From Phaeobacter sp. 22II1-1F12B (GTDB lineage Bacteria > Pseudomonadota > Alphaproteobacteria > Rhodobacterales > Rhodobacteraceae): a stretch of 64,000 nt of DNA. The stretch is from NCBI RefSeq assembly GCF_002210165.1, contig NZ_AQQP01000001.1:124001-188000 (forward strand), read 5' to 3'. Below are positions 17,922-27,411 of the stretch, in pieces (position 1 is the first letter of the stretch; each line of letters opens with the position of its first letter). The translations under genes were made by a program, and so were the position numbers. The notes beneath the pieces were generated by a model. It had not been told where the DNA came from. It did not search any database and saw nothing but the letters and a program-made list of their open reading frames with translations.

Positions 17922-18236
17922 ATGCCCAAGTTCATGTTTGCCTATCACGGCGGGAAACGCCCGGAATCCGAAGAAGAAATCAAATCCACCATGGCCGCGT
18001 GGGAACAGTGGATGACCGACAACCAAAAGGCGCTGCTCGACCCCGGCAACCCTGTCGGCATGTCCAGAACGGTTACCGACAAGGAAATCCGCGACGATGG
18101 CGGGGCCAACCCGCTGTCGGGCTATACCATTGTGGATGCCGCCGATATCGACGCCGCCTGCGCCATAGCAAAGTCAAACCCGATGGTCATGGACGGGAGT
18201 GGTTCGGTCGAGATCGCCGAAATCATCCAGATGTAA
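17922..18236 (+). CDS. YCII-related (DGPF-type) domain protein
   Basis: The 104-residue protein shows the YCII/DGPF ferredoxin-like pattern: KFMFAYHGG start, AWEQWM helix, LSGYTIVDAADIDAACAIAKSNP and a terminal VEIAEII strand. AAAGGA lies upstream. Such proteins are small dimers of uncertain activity, sometimes linked to ECF sigma factors; no sigma factor occurs here. It is the third gene of the ArsR operon. Confidence 0.82.
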   Translation: MPKFMFAYHGGKRPESEEEIKSTMAAWEQWMTDNQKALLDPGNPVGMSRTVTDKEIRDDGGANPLSGYTIVDAADIDAACAIAKSNPMVMDGSGSVEIAEIIQM

Positions 18237-18248
18237 GCTCTGCCAGCC

Positions 18249-19253
18249 TCAGAATCCGCGCGTCAGAGCCTCTGTCGCGCGGATCACACCGGCGTCGAGA
18301 CCACGGCGGCTCAGGATTGGCGCATTGAGGTAGCTGCGCGTCGCCGGATGATCCACCTCGAGCACACCAAGCCCGACAAGAATGGCCGCGATGGCACATT
18401 CACTGGCACGCGTCGCCCCATCGGTGATCTTGAGCGCCACGCCCAGCTGTTGTTCCGGCAGGATCGCGATGAACACGGCCTCGGCGCCGGTCTTGATGGC
18501 CACCCTGCCTCCCATCGCCCGCATCAGCGATGTGCAGGCACGACCCTCACCTGCGACCAAGTCGGGATGTTTCATCATCGCCTCGACCAGCCTAATAGCC
18601 CCTTGGCTTTGCTGATCGCTGCGAGTCGATGCCGTTGCGAACCACGCCATGCTGCGCGCCAAGCCATGCACTGTTGTCGCGAAATTCGGGGCCGAACATC
18701 CATCGATGCCATAGCCGGGGCTGGATTCGCCTGTGGTTTCCTCGAACGCCGCAAGCGCCGCCTGCTGTACCGGGTGGTCGATCTCGACATATTCCGGACC
18801 CGCGCCCATGTACTGCGCCAGCGTGAGGAATCCGCAATGCTTGCCCGAGCAGTTGTTATGGATCTGGCAGGGTTCCTCTCCGGCAAGGATCAGACCGTTC
18901 CGCGCAGGAATGTCGGCCGGTTCCTGCGGCCCGCAGCGAAAATCGCTTTCACCCAACCCAAGCTGATCGAGCCACGCCGAAACCCTGTCGGTATGAATCG
19001 CAGCACCATTGTGAGACGCGCAGGCCAGGGCCAGTTGCTCGGTGTTCAGACCATAGCGATCCGCCGCTCCGGAACTCAGCAGCGGCAGCGCCTGAATCAT
19101 TTTCGCCGACGACCGCGGATAGATCACGGTCTCGGGATCGCCCCATGACGCAACGATATCTCCGCGCCCGTCACAGACGACCGCATGGCCGCGATGCAGG
19201 CTTTCCAGAAGCTCACCACGCCAGATTTCTACCAGTGGAACAGATCTATCCAT
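18249..19253 (-). CDS. L-asparaginase II family protein (PF06089 type)
   Basis: The start is the ATG at 19253 (MDRSVPLVEIWRG); the long in-frame extension upstream overlaps the divergent region and has no family similarity. The 334-residue protein matches the rhizobial thermolabile asparaginase family, unrelated to the E. coli AnsA/AnsB fold. Diagnostic segments are YPRSSAKMIQALPLL, CASHNGA, HNNCSGKHCGFL and GIDGCSAPNFA. The conserved SxK and cysteines of the family are present. It would hydrolyse asparagine to aspartate in the cytoplasm. It converges with the YCII gene with only 12 bases between. Confidence 0.87.
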   Translation of the reverse strand: MDRSVPLVEIWRGELLESLHRGHAVVCDGRGDIVASWGDPETVIYPRSSAKMIQALPLLSSGAADRYGLNTEQLALACASHNGAAIHTDRVSAWLDQLGLGESDFRCGPQEPADIPARNGLILAGEEPCQIHNNCSGKHCGFLTLAQYMGAGPEYVEIDHPVQQAALAAFEETTGESSPGYGIDGCSAPNFATTVHGLARSMAWFATASTRSDQQSQGAIRLVEAMMKHPDLVAGEGRACTSLMRAMGGRVAIKTGAEAVFIAILPEQQLGVALKITDGATRASECAIAAILVGLGVLEVDHPATRSYLNAPILSRRGLDAGVIRATEALTRGF

Positions 19254-19426
19254 GAAACACCTCAAATCTTGGCGATTTCCCGCCAATCGCCCTTTCGTCA
19301 GTGGCGAATATTGCGCTAATGGTGTGTATGTCGCCCGGCGACCGGATACGCAACCAAGATGGCTCGTCAAGAGCAGGAGCGTACCGACGAAGTGTATTGA
19401 GGTGAAGGACAGTCGGAGGCTGGACA

Positions 19427-19960
19427 ATGGGATCGAAACTCGTCTGCGCAATTGCAGGCTTGAGCATCGCGGCAATGGCCGCAAACGTGACATTCGCACA
19501 GGAACAGAGCACTAACCGCGTCGCCACGGAAACCGACTGGAGCGTGTTCGAGGAAACCGAACCACGCGAATGCTGGAGCGTTTCGGCGCCCAAGGAAACC
19601 GTTAATACCCGCGATGGCCGGGTCGTCGCGGTACGGCGCAGCGATATCCTCCTCATGGTCTTTTACCGGCCGGATGCGAACGTCAAAGGTCAGGTCACCT
19701 TTACTGGCGGCTATCCGTTTGCCGAGGGTTCGACCGTGAACCTCAACATCTCGGGCAACGAATTCGAACTGTTCACCGAAGGTGAATGGGCATGGCCGGC
19801 AAGCGCGGATGAAGACAAGCAGATCATCACCGCGATGAAGCGTGGCACCGACGCCGTGCTGACCGCGCGGTCTTCGCGGGGGACGCAGACCAAGGACACG
19901 TTCTCGCTCCTCGGCTTTACCGCCGCCGCCGAAGACGCCGACAAACGCTGCTCCAACTAA
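19427..19960 (+). CDS. invasion-associated locus B (IalB) family periplasmic protein
   Basis: The 177-residue protein begins with a cleavable signal peptide (residues about 1-24, ending in TFAQE). The mature domain has WSVF...PRECWSVSAP, an RRSDI segment, GGYPFAEGS and a final cysteine (DKRCSN), the pattern of IalB-like proteins. The two cysteines could form a disulfide. In Bartonella IalB is linked to erythrocyte invasion; in free-living relatives its role is unknown and likely envelope related. CGGAGG precedes the start. A hairpin follows the stop. Confidence 0.85.
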   Translation: MGSKLVCAIAGLSIAAMAANVTFAQEQSTNRVATETDWSVFEETEPRECWSVSAPKETVNTRDGRVVAVRRSDILLMVFYRPDANVKGQVTFTGGYPFAEGSTVNLNISGNEFELFTEGEWAWPASADEDKQIITAMKRGTDAVLTARSSRGTQTKDTFSLLGFTAAAEDADKRCSN

Positions 19961-19977
19961 GCGGCTGAGACATTCGC

Positions 19978-20003
19978 GCGCAGGTTTGTTTTGAAACCTG
20001 CGC
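19978..20003 (+). terminator. hairpin after the IalB gene
   Basis: A perfect 10-bp stem (GCGCAGGTTT / AAACCTGCGC) has a GTTTTG loop. It lacks a strong following T-run, so termination may be partial. A TATATA element (20011-20016) just downstream may be the -10 of rlmN. Confidence 0.6.
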
Positions 20004-20035
20004 CAAATGCTATATAGGGGCGGTCTGTACCCGAA

Positions 20036-21226
20036 ATGAAGGCCGACCCCATGACCGCTACGGCGCCGATCACTCAGGATGTTGTCACGATCCCCCGCAA
20101 GATGCCGGAGGGAACGGTAAACCTTGTCGGCCTGACACGCGACGCGATGCGCGATGCGCTGATCGCAATTGGCACGCCGGAAAAGCAGGCCAAGATGCGT
20201 GTCGGGCAGATCTGGCAGTGGATCTATCAGTGGGGCGTGCGCGACTTTTCCCAGATGACCAACCTGGCCAAGGATTACCGCGCCAAGCTGGCCGAGAACT
20301 TCGTGATCGAGATTCCCGAAGTCGTCTCGAAACAGGTGAGCGACGACGGCACGCGCAAATACCTCGTCCGAATCGCTGGGGGCCACGAGGTCGAAGTCGT
20401 CTACATCCCCGAAGAGGGACGCGGCACGCTTTGCATTTCGTCCCAGGTCGGCTGCACCCTGACATGTTCCTTCTGCCACACCGGGACGCAAAAGCTTGTC
20501 CGCAACCTGACAGCGGGTGAGATCATCGGACAGGTGATGATGGCGCGCGACGATCTGGGCGAATGGCCCAAGCAGGGCGCACCCAAGGATGAAACGCGGC
20601 TCTTGTCGAACATCGTGCTGATGGGCATGGGCGAACCGCTCTACAATTTCGAGAACGTGCGCGACGCGATGAAGATCGCGATGGATGCCGAGGGTATCCA
20701 GCTGTCGCGCCGCCGGATCACCCTGTCGACATCCGGCGTGGTGCCGGAAATCGCCCGTACCGCGCAGGAAATCGGCTGTCAGCTGGCCGTATCATTCCAC
20801 GCCACGACGAACGAAACCCGCAACATGCTGGTGCCGATCAACAAACGCTGGAACATCGAGGAACTGCTTGCCGCGCTCAAGAGCTATCCCAAGGTCAGCA
20901 ACTCCGAACGCATCACCTTTGAATACGTGATGCTGAACGGCGTGAACGACACGGATGAGGACGCGCGCCGGCTGATCAAGCTGATCGAGGGCATTCCCGC
21001 CAAGATCAACCTGATCCCGTTCAACGAATGGCCCGGCGCACCCTACAAACGGTCGTCGAACAACCGCATCCGTGCTTTCGCGGATATCATCTACAAGGCC
21101 GGGTATGCCTCGCCAATCCGCACCCCGCGCGGCGAGGATATCATGGCGGCTTGCGGCCAGCTGAAATCCGCAACCGAACGCGAACGCAAGTCGCGTCGCC
21201 AGATCGAGGCCGACGCGGGCCTGTAG
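20036..21226 (+). CDS. rlmN: 23S rRNA (adenine2503-C2)/tRNA methyltransferase RlmN
   Basis: The 396-residue radical-SAM enzyme carries the CxxxCxxC cluster at C140, C144 and C147 ([12 protein letters not shown]) and the C-terminal methylatable cysteine in IMAACGQL, which forms the covalent intermediate. It methylates C2 of A2503 in 23S rRNA and of A37 in some tRNAs, improving fidelity. The first ATG (20036) is used; an alternative in-frame ATG follows at 20051. The downstream DsbA-like gene begins 3 bases after the stop. Confidence 0.95.
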   Translation: MKADPMTATAPITQDVVTIPRKMPEGTVNLVGLTRDAMRDALIAIGTPEKQAKMRVGQIWQWIYQWGVRDFSQMTNLAKDYRAKLAENFVIEIPEVVSKQVSDDGTRKYLVRIAGGHEVEVVYIPEEGRGTLCISSQVGCTLTCSFCHTGTQKLVRNLTAGEIIGQVMMARDDLGEWPKQGAPKDETRLLSNIVLMGMGEPLYNFENVRDAMKIAMDAEGIQLSRRRITLSTSGVVPEIARTAQEIGCQLAVSFHATTNETRNMLVPINKRWNIEELLAALKSYPKVSNSERITFEYVMLNGVNDTDEDARRLIKLIEGIPAKINLIPFNEWPGAPYKRSSNNRIRAFADIIYKAGYASPIRTPRGEDIMAACGQLKSATERERKSRRQIEADAGL

Positions 21227-21229
21227 CCT

Positions 21230-21994
21230 TTGAAGCGAAGAAACCTCTTGCTGCTCGGTGGCATTGCTGCCTGGGTCTGGGGCGTGCCGCGGCTTTACCA
21301 GGCCTTCAGCGAACCTTTCCAATTCGGTCCGATTCCGGGGCTGGATGGCTTTCGCATCGTAAACAGCGGCTCGGTAAGCGGCGCGACCGATATCGCGTTA
21401 CTTGCGGTCGACAGGGTTTCGGATGCGCAGCGCAATCTGCGCGCTGACCTCCGGGGCAATCCCTGTTCAATCTTCGGCAGCGCCCGAAACTCAGGCAAGC
21501 TGCCGCTGGCGGTTTTCACCGATTACTATTGCCCCTACTGCCCCGAGATGAGTGATCTTGTGATCGAACTGTCCGAAGGTGCCGCGCCGATTTCGCCCGT
21601 CTGGTGGGATCTGCCGCTCCTCGGACCACGGTCGGAATATGCCGCGCGGGTTGCCATCGCCGCCGGTAATCAGGGGCAATACCTGCCGGTCCATAAGCAC
21701 CTCATGCACAAACCGCTGCGTCCGGGGCCAGTGGCCCTGAACGAACTTGCCGCGCGCTTTGATTTGAACGGCGAGGACCTTCGACGCGACATGCAGGCCC
21801 CCGAAACGGACCTGAAGCTGGAGACGGCCCATGCCGCGAGAGCCGTTTTTGCGATGATCGGCACGCCCTCTATCGTTGTGGGGCGCAGTGTGCTGATCGG
21901 CCGGACCTCGAAACAATCATTTCTGGATTTGATAGAATTAGAGTACAATTCCGGCGAATTTCGCGATTCCTGCGGCCGGAACGGTTCGCTTTAA
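21230..21994 (+). CDS. DsbA-family thioredoxin-fold protein with CPYC motif
   Basis: The start is a TTG 3 bases after rlmN. The 254-residue protein has an N-terminal hydrophobic anchor or signal (RRNLLLLGGIAAWVWGV) and a thioredoxin-like domain with CPYC at 101-104 (TDYYCPYCPEM) and the cis-proline loop as IGTPSIVVG. CPYC is typical of oxidoreductases of the DsbA/glutaredoxin superfamily. It probably acts in the periplasm on disulfides. Two further cysteines (C79 and the one in DSCGRNG) are outside the motif. The coupling to rlmN may only be transcriptional. Confidence 0.8.
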   Translation: MKRRNLLLLGGIAAWVWGVPRLYQAFSEPFQFGPIPGLDGFRIVNSGSVSGATDIALLAVDRVSDAQRNLRADLRGNPCSIFGSARNSGKLPLAVFTDYYCPYCPEMSDLVIELSEGAAPISPVWWDLPLLGPRSEYAARVAIAAGNQGQYLPVHKHLMHKPLRPGPVALNELAARFDLNGEDLRRDMQAPETDLKLETAHAARAVFAMIGTPSIVVGRSVLIGRTSKQSFLDLIELEYNSGEFRDSCGRNGSL

Positions 21995-22138
21995 TATAAT
22001 TGGGGCCAATTTGTTGCCATCGCCGCAACAATGCCTCAAAGCCCCGCGCCTCGCCGCAAAATGACCCCGCTGCCGGACCAATTCGGCCCGGAACCTTTTC
22101 ATATCCTGACTTCGGTACAGAACCAAAGGATTGGGAAA

Positions 22139-22336
22139 ATGATTATTGAGAACACGCTGGAAGCGCCCCTGCTCGAATTCATCACCGAAGAGCGCAAGAA
22201 ATGCCTGTCGGCCCGCGAGTGGAAATTCAGGCTGGCCGGGTTTGGCTACGGCATCAAGGAAGACAACGGCCGCAGCTTTGTCGTTCAGCTGCGCAACGGG
22301 TCCGATCTGGGCACACTGCCAAGTAACCTGCACTGA
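22139..22336 (+). CDS. small conserved-looking protein, 65 residues, function unknown
   Basis: The start is the ATG at 22139 with AAAGGA at 22125-22130; the frame stays open upstream to 22031 but that part is low-similarity sequence. The product is a soluble, mixed-charge 65-mer with no signal peptide, membrane helix or cysteine pair (one cysteine). The ribosome-binding site, codon use and following hairpin support it as a real gene. I do not recognise a family. It lies 144 bases after the DsbA-like gene and converges with the LOG gene. Confidence 0.65.
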   Translation: MIIENTLEAPLLEFITEERKKCLSAREWKFRLAGFGYGIKEDNGRSFVVQLRNGSDLGTLPSNLH

Positions 22337-22359
22337 GCGTAAGTTGCCTTAGTGAAGAA

Positions 22360-22377
22360 GGCCTGACGGATCAGGCC
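22360..22377. terminator. hairpin between the 65-residue gene and the LOG gene
   Basis: A 7-bp stem (GGCCTGA / TCAGGCC) with a CGGA loop lies between two convergent genes. No U-tract is evident on either strand, so the terminator call is moderate. Confidence 0.5.
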
Positions 22378-22405
22378 CTCAATCGCTTTGTGTGCGGGAA
22401 AAGGC

Positions 22406-23248
22406 TTAGCGGCCCGGGATATGATCGCGCGCCGGTGCGGGTTCCCAGTTTTCGATGATGTTTACCGCTTCGTCGGCGCTTTCCACGAACTGGAACAGAT
22501 CGAGATCGTCATCAGAAATGGTGCCCGCGTCGGCCAATGCCTGCCAGTTGATGATATTCTCCCAGAACTCCCGGCCGAACAGCAGGAACGGCACCCGCTT
22601 CATGCGACCCGTCTGGATCAGCGTCAGCGCCTCGAACATTTCGTCGAGCGTGCCGAACCCGCCGGGGAAAACGCAGACCGCCTCGGCACGCATCAGAAAA
22701 TGCATCTTGCGGATCGCGAAGTAGTGGAAGTTAAAGCATAGGTCCGGCGTGACATATTCGTTGGGCGCCTGTTCGTGCGGGAGAACGATGTTCAGCCCGA
22801 TCGACTTGCCGCCAGCCTCGGCCGCGCCTTGGTTGCCCGCCTTCATAACACCCGGTCCGCCACCCGTTGCGATCACGCAGGTATGCCCGCCTGACGCCAG
22901 CGACTTTTCCGTCATCTTTCGGGCGAAGAGACGCGCCTCTTCATAGAAACGAGACAGGTCGGCCAGGGTCTCGGTGCGCGCGGATGCTTTTTCTGCTGGC
23001 TCCGGAATGCGCGCGCCACCGAAAAGAACCACGGTGGATTCGATCCCGTTTTCGTCCAGCAGCATCTGCGGTTTCAACAACTCAAGCTGCAACCGAACCG
23101 GTCTCAGTTCATCCCGGCACAGGAAATCGTCATCCGCAAAGGCCAGCCGATAGGCAGGCGCGCGGGTCTGGGGCGTATCGGGTACCTCTCGCGCGGTCCT
23201 GCGGTCGATCTGCGCATCGCGAAAGGGGCTGCGGTGTTCGTCGTTCAT
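22406..23248 (-). CDS. LOG-family (TIGR00730) nucleotide phosphoribohydrolase-like protein
   Basis: The preferred start is the ATG at 23248, with AAGGA ten bases upstream; a TTG at 23257 is possible but too close to that site. The 280-residue Rossmann protein has ATGGGPGVMKAGNQGA and the signature PGGFGTLDEMFE of LOG proteins, which release free base from nucleoside 5'-monophosphates (cytokinin activation in plants, AMP or other nucleotides in bacteria). An N-terminal extension of about 75 residues precedes the core. It is divergent from the dehydratase. Confidence 0.85.
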   Translation of the reverse strand: MNDEHRSPFRDAQIDRRTAREVPDTPQTRAPAYRLAFADDDFLCRDELRPVRLQLELLKPQMLLDENGIESTVVLFGGARIPEPAEKASARTETLADLSRFYEEARLFARKMTEKSLASGGHTCVIATGGGPGVMKAGNQGAAEAGGKSIGLNIVLPHEQAPNEYVTPDLCFNFHYFAIRKMHFLMRAEAVCVFPGGFGTLDEMFEALTLIQTGRMKRVPFLLFGREFWENIINWQALADAGTISDDDLDLFQFVESADEAVNIIENWEPAPARDHIPGR

Positions 23249-23324
23249 GCCGGTCAATTCCTTGGTTGCGCCTGTATTTCAGCCCTATAGGGTTCGCCGC
23301 AACAAGACCAGAGAGAGGCCGCCG

Positions 23325-24251
23325 ATGACCGATTGGAAAACAGAAATAACCGCCGCCGCGGCGCGGATCGAAGGCCATGTCATCCGGACCCCGGTTGCAA
23401 CACTTGACGGCTTTGGTCTGCCGTATCCGGTCGACGTCAAGCTGGAGCAGATGCAGCATACCGGCACGTTCAAGGCGCGGGGCGCTTTCAATACGCTGCT
23501 GTCGATGGACGTACCCGCCGCTGGCGTGGTTGCGGCAAGCGGCGGCAATCACGGGGCGGCGGCGGCCTATGCAGCCAAGTCGCTGGGCCACCCTGCCCAT
23601 ATCTTCGTGCCGGAAATGGCTGGTCCGTCGAAAATCAACCTGATCCGGGCGACCGGTGCGGAACTGAGCGTCGTTCCCGGCGAATATGCCAACGCACTCG
23701 AATTGGCGCGCGAGCACGAGGCTAAAACCGGCGCGATGCAAATACACGCCTATGACGCGCCCGGGACCGTGGCAGGGCAAGGCACATGCATGCGCGAATG
23801 GGAAGAGCAGGGATTACAGGCCGATACGATCCTGATCGCCGTGGGAGGCGGCGGGTTGATCGCCGGAGCGATGGGCTGGCTTCAGGGGGCCCGCAAGGTC
23901 GTGGCGGTGGAACCGTCGACCTCTTGCGCTTTGAACGCCGCGCTGACGGCGGGTGAGCCGGTAGATGTCGACGTATCGGGCGTGGCAGCCAATGCCCTTG
24001 GGGCGCGTCGCATCGGGTCGATCTGTTTTGATCTTGCCCGTTCGACCGGTGTGCATTCGGTTCTGGTCGAGGACGAAGCCATCACCGACGCGCAGCAGGC
24101 CCTTTGGCACGAAGCGCGGCAGCTGGTCGAACCCGCCGGGGCCACGGCGCTCGCCGCTCTCATGAGTGGCGCCTACACACCGGAACCCGGCGAACGCGTT
24201 GCGGTATTGATCTGCGGCGCCAATATCGCGCCCGATCCATTTGCGGGATGA
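23325..24251 (+). CDS. threonine/serine dehydratase, PLP-dependent
   Basis: The start is the ATG at 23325 with GAGAGAGG upstream. The 308-residue fold-type II enzyme shows GTFKARGAFNTL with the PLP lysine, VAASGGNHGAAAAYAA (PLP phosphate or substrate loop) and AVGGGGLIAG, the glycine-rich phosphate-binding loop. It lacks a C-terminal ACT domain, so it is closer to catabolic threonine/serine dehydratases or serine racemases than to IlvA. It could deaminate threonine to 2-oxobutyrate. It is a single gene 71 bases before dapD. Confidence 0.85.
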   Translation: MTDWKTEITAAAARIEGHVIRTPVATLDGFGLPYPVDVKLEQMQHTGTFKARGAFNTLLSMDVPAAGVVAASGGNHGAAAAYAAKSLGHPAHIFVPEMAGPSKINLIRATGAELSVVPGEYANALELAREHEAKTGAMQIHAYDAPGTVAGQGTCMREWEEQGLQADTILIAVGGGGLIAGAMGWLQGARKVVAVEPSTSCALNAALTAGEPVDVDVSGVAANALGARRIGSICFDLARSTGVHSVLVEDEAITDAQQALWHEARQLVEPAGATALAALMSGAYTPEPGERVAVLICGANIAPDPFAG

Positions 24252-24322
24252 TCCCATCTGACATTGTCTGAAACCGGTCCGCCCGCTATAGGGCACCAAA
24301 TCCACAGTTTAGGAAGAACCCG

Positions 24323-25150
24323 ATGTCCAACGCCCAGCTTGAAACCGCCATCGAATCCGCGTGGGAAAACCGCGACCAGATCACATCTGCCACCACTGGC
24401 GAAACGCGGGATGCCATCGAGGACACGCTGAACGCGCTCGACTCGGGCAAGCTGCGTGTTGCCGAGCGTCAGGACAACGGCGACTGGCATGTGAACCAGT
24501 GGGCAAAGAAAGCCGTTCTATTGGGCTTCCGCATCAAGGACATGGAAACCCAGTCGGGCGGTCCGCAAGGCGGCAGCTGGTGGGACAAGGTCGACAGCAA
24601 ATTCATGGGCTGGGGCGATGCACAATGGAAAGAGGCCGGTTTCCGCGCCGTTCCGAACTGTGTCGTGCGCAAATCGGCCTATATCGCACCGGGCGTCGTG
24701 CTGATGCCGTCTTTTGTGAACCTTGGCGCTTATGTCGACGAAGGCACCATGGTCGATACATGGGCCACGGTCGGATCCTGCGCGCAGATCGGCAAGGGCG
24801 TGCACCTGTCGGGCGGCGTCGGGATCGGCGGCGTGCTTGAGCCGATGCAGGCCGGGCCGACCATCATTGAAGACAACTGCTTTATCGGCGCGCGCTCAGA
24901 AGTGGTCGAAGGCGTGATCGTCCGCGAAGGCTCGGTGCTTGGCATGGGGGTATTCCTTGGCCAGTCCACCAAGATCGTCGACCGTGAAACCGGCGACGTT
25001 TTCTATGGCGAAGTCCCGCCCTACTCGGTGGTCGTTGCCGGCACCATGCCGTCGAAGAACAACGTCAATCTTTACTGCGCGGTGATCGTCAAGCGCGTCG
25101 ACGAAAAGACCCGTTCCAAGACCGGTATCAACGAGCTTCTGCGCGATTGA
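24323..25150 (+). CDS. dapD: 2,3,4,5-tetrahydropyridine-2,6-dicarboxylate N-succinyltransferase
   Basis: The 275-residue left-handed beta-helix enzyme succinylates tetrahydrodipicolinate with succinyl-CoA in lysine and diaminopimelate synthesis. Hexapeptide repeats run from about residue 105 ([21 protein letters not shown]) to 235, followed by the [12 protein letters not shown]-terminal segment. The length is normal. The partner gene dapE lies 4 kb downstream, separated by two Hint genes and two small genes. A strong terminator follows. Confidence 0.96.
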   Translation: MSNAQLETAIESAWENRDQITSATTGETRDAIEDTLNALDSGKLRVAERQDNGDWHVNQWAKKAVLLGFRIKDMETQSGGPQGGSWWDKVDSKFMGWGDAQWKEAGFRAVPNCVVRKSAYIAPGVVLMPSFVNLGAYVDEGTMVDTWATVGSCAQIGKGVHLSGGVGIGGVLEPMQAGPTIIEDNCFIGARSEVVEGVIVREGSVLGMGVFLGQSTKIVDRETGDVFYGEVPPYSVVVAGTMPSKNNVNLYCAVIVKRVDEKTRSKTGINELLRD

Positions 25151-25156
25151 TGCAAA

Positions 25157-25184
25157 ACGCCCGCCTCCTCTCGGAGGCGGGCGT
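25157..25184. terminator. bidirectional terminator after dapD
   Basis: A perfect 12-bp stem (ACGCCCGCCTCC / GGAGGCGGGCGT) has a TCTC loop and lies between convergent dapD and the Hint gene. On minus it is followed by TTTTGC. Confidence 0.85.
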
Positions 25185-25207
25185 CATTCAAGACCGATAG
25201 TCGGATA

Positions 25208-26776
25208 TCAGGCGTCGAGCAGCGCGCGGCTCTCGTAGCTTTTCAGAGACCGACGGGCGGCACGGCCATATCCCGCTCCCGCTTCCTCCGAGATTTCCGG
25301 CATCAGGCGCAGGATCTCTTCCCGCGTTTCCGCGTCAAAGCTGTCCATCGTTTCGCGGCCGGGATGATAGCTTTCGCTTTCCAGACCGTTGCCACGAATG
25401 ATCTGGTGCCTGTCAAACAGTAGGTGAACATAGGTGACCGGCTTGCCCGCCGCACCCATCCGGATCGAATCGTCGTTCACCAGATCCTTGGCCTTCACCA
25501 GAATCTCATCCTCTCCGAACAAGAGTTGCGCGCGGCCGGATTTGATCAGCACGCGATGGTTCTGCGACATCTCGACCTGTTCGTGATCGCCCAGCGCCCC
25601 GGCGCGGAATACAACGGGGACATCGCGCCCCGTACCAACGCGGGTCGACCGACCGGCCCAGCGAACCGGCTGGGGTCCGTCATCGCGGGTCATCACCAGA
25701 TCGCCGACGCGCAGATCCTCGACCGGCACCTGACCGTCCGGCGTATCGATCAGCGTCCCCTGTACCAGGCAGGGCACTGTCGTCATCTCGACAAAGGCCG
25801 TATCGGTGTTCCCGCTGCCGTCCTGCACCTGATAGGTAAAGGTATTGGTTTCCGAATCTTCGTCCGTAAAGATCGTAACCGTCCCGTCGGCATTCAACTG
25901 AATCTGCTCTCCGCTCGGGAGGGTGACGATATCACCGGCAACAACCGGCTGGTTGTTGATATGGGTGATGATCAACTGACCGTCGGCGCTGGTCTCGTCA
26001 TTCGCCAACAGATCGAAGGTTTCGCTTTCACCGTTCACTTCGATCGTATCATCGCCTGCGACCAGTGCGGTCTGGATCGAATCCCCGGCAATCAGCAGGT
26101 TACTGTCGTATTTCGCGTCACCACCATCCGCGATGGCGATCTTGATCGTGTTCACCTCGCCCGGCGTTACCGGCGCCTTGAGCGTCAGCGTAACAGTGAA
26201 ACCGTCCATCTCGGTGTTGTAGTTATCGTCCTTGTCCGAGTTGTCGATATAGAGGTTTTCGTTACTCTCATCGTTGATGTTGTTGATGGTGATGTCACCG
26301 TTGCCGACGGTCAGTTCCGCCTGCACGCCGTTGACCCAGATGCCCATGGCATCGTTGAACCCCGTCCCGACATATTCAAGATATTCTTCGGAGGAGAACA
26401 CCACCTGCATGGTCAGTGTTTCACCCGCGGGCACGAAACTCGCCTCGAATACGGCGGCGTCATAGGTTTTCACGCCCGACACATCGTTCAGGTCGCTGTC
26501 ACCGGCGGTCTTGTTTTGAGTCGTGGTCCGGTCGGAGGTATTCACATCACCGCTGCTGTTGGTGATATCCGTCGCCTTACCGGTCGACAGGATGACCCCT
26601 GTATCCGACGGCGTCAGTTCTGCTGCAACGGTGTCACCGTTCGAATAGATACCCGAGGCATGTGCTGCACCGGTGTAGCTGGCAGATAGAATATTGATGC
26701 CCGAGCCGAACATGGCATCGGCCATGTCCATCGCTGATGCAGAAGTATCGATCGGAAGTTCGGATGCCGTTGCCAT
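25208..26776 (-). CDS. secreted-type protein: choice-of-anchor L domain, Ig/VCBS-like repeat and C-terminal Hint domain
   Basis: The 522-residue acidic protein has three parts. Residues about 20-245 match a choice-of-anchor L beta-sandwich (FEASFVPAGETLTMQVVFSSEEY). Residues about 250-330 form an Ig/VCBS-like repeat (DLLANDETSADGQ). From C336 on there is a Hint_2 (hedgehog/intein) domain beginning CLVQGTLIDTPDGQVPVEDL, with the block-B histidine at about 407 (SQNHRV). The Hint cysteine and histidine are intact, so self-cleavage is possible. No classical signal peptide is seen; type I secretion is plausible because of the acidic, aspartate-rich composition. Confidence 0.85.
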   Translation of the reverse strand: MATASELPIDTSASAMDMADAMFGSGINILSASYTGAAHASGIYSNGDTVAAELTPSDTGVILSTGKATDITNSSGDVNTSDRTTTQNKTAGDSDLNDVSGVKTYDAAVFEASFVPAGETLTMQVVFSSEEYLEYVGTGFNDAMGIWVNGVQAELTVGNGDITINNINDESNENLYIDNSDKDDNYNTEMDGFTVTLTLKAPVTPGEVNTIKIAIADGGDAKYDSNLLIAGDSIQTALVAGDDTIEVNGESETFDLLANDETSADGQLIITHINNQPVVAGDIVTLPSGEQIQLNADGTVTIFTDEDSETNTFTYQVQDGSGNTDTAFVEMTTVPCLVQGTLIDTPDGQVPVEDLRVGDLVMTRDDGPQPVRWAGRSTRVGTGRDVPVVFRAGALGDHEQVEMSQNHRVLIKSGRAQLLFGEDEILVKAKDLVNDDSIRMGAAGKPVTYVHLLFDRHQIIRGNGLESESYHPGRETMDSFDAETREEILRLMPEISEEAGAGYGRAARRSLKSYESRALLDA

Positions 26777-26950
26777 TAACTATTCCTCGTTTCTAAACCG
26801 CCCCGCCTCACTCCGCAGGTTGGTCATGCGGAACTATAAGAAGATTCCGGCATGATTATGTAATTTTAGCGGAATTTGCTTAACCGGCGCTAACATATGG
26901 TAAACATCAGGCTATTGACCGCTTCTGGACCAAGGGGATAAGGCGGGCGG

Positions 26951-27301
26951 ATGAACGATTCACCCAAAAAGAAATCGAGACAGAGCGTCTATACGCTTTT
27001 GGTGCAGATTGGTCGCAAAGCCGGTGACGGCCTGCCAAAAGGTTCGACCGGCGCTGCGCTCATGTGTTTTGCCTCCGGCATCGACGAAGCCGAAGCAGTG
27101 CGCGAAACTGTCGCGATCCTAAAGCAAGCCGACACCGCACCGCTTGATGTGACGGGGTATGGAACGCTTGCCGAACGCGAGGCCGCCGGTCATGAGATCG
27201 ACGACGAAGAACGCGATCTGATGCAACGTGCATTGGACGAAAACTCGGTCATCATCGCGCAGATGACGCCGTTCTTTGGTGATGAAGACGAGGCCGAGTG
27301 A
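26951..27301 (+). CDS. conserved hypothetical protein, 116 residues
   Basis: The product is soluble and mixed-charge, with a lysine-rich N-terminus (NDSPKKKSRQS), a central glycine-rich turn and an acidic C-terminus ending in FFGDEDEAE. It has no membrane segment and only one cysteine. It is divergent from the choice-of-anchor L/Hint gene across a 174-base gap and followed by the GlsB-type gene 110 bases downstream. I cannot assign a family. GGGGATAAGG lies upstream of the ATG as a plausible ribosome-binding region. Confidence 0.65.
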   Translation: MNDSPKKKSRQSVYTLLVQIGRKAGDGLPKGSTGAALMCFASGIDEAEAVRETVAILKQADTAPLDVTGYGTLAEREAAGHEIDDEERDLMQRALDENSVIIAQMTPFFGDEDEAE

Positions 27302-27411
27302 ACTAAATCCGTTCTTGGTAAATATCTTTCGTATTTTTGTACAAAACCTTGGAACCTATTCTTGCTCTGCGTTGTTGAGTGGCAAGAAAAGGGAATACAA
27401 GGACGCGCAAG

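Noticed and set aside
26880-26894. CtrA-like site TTAA-N7-TAAC before the choice-of-anchor L gene
   Set aside because: The second half-site is shifted by one base from the TTAA-N7-TTAA consensus, so it is not a convincing match.
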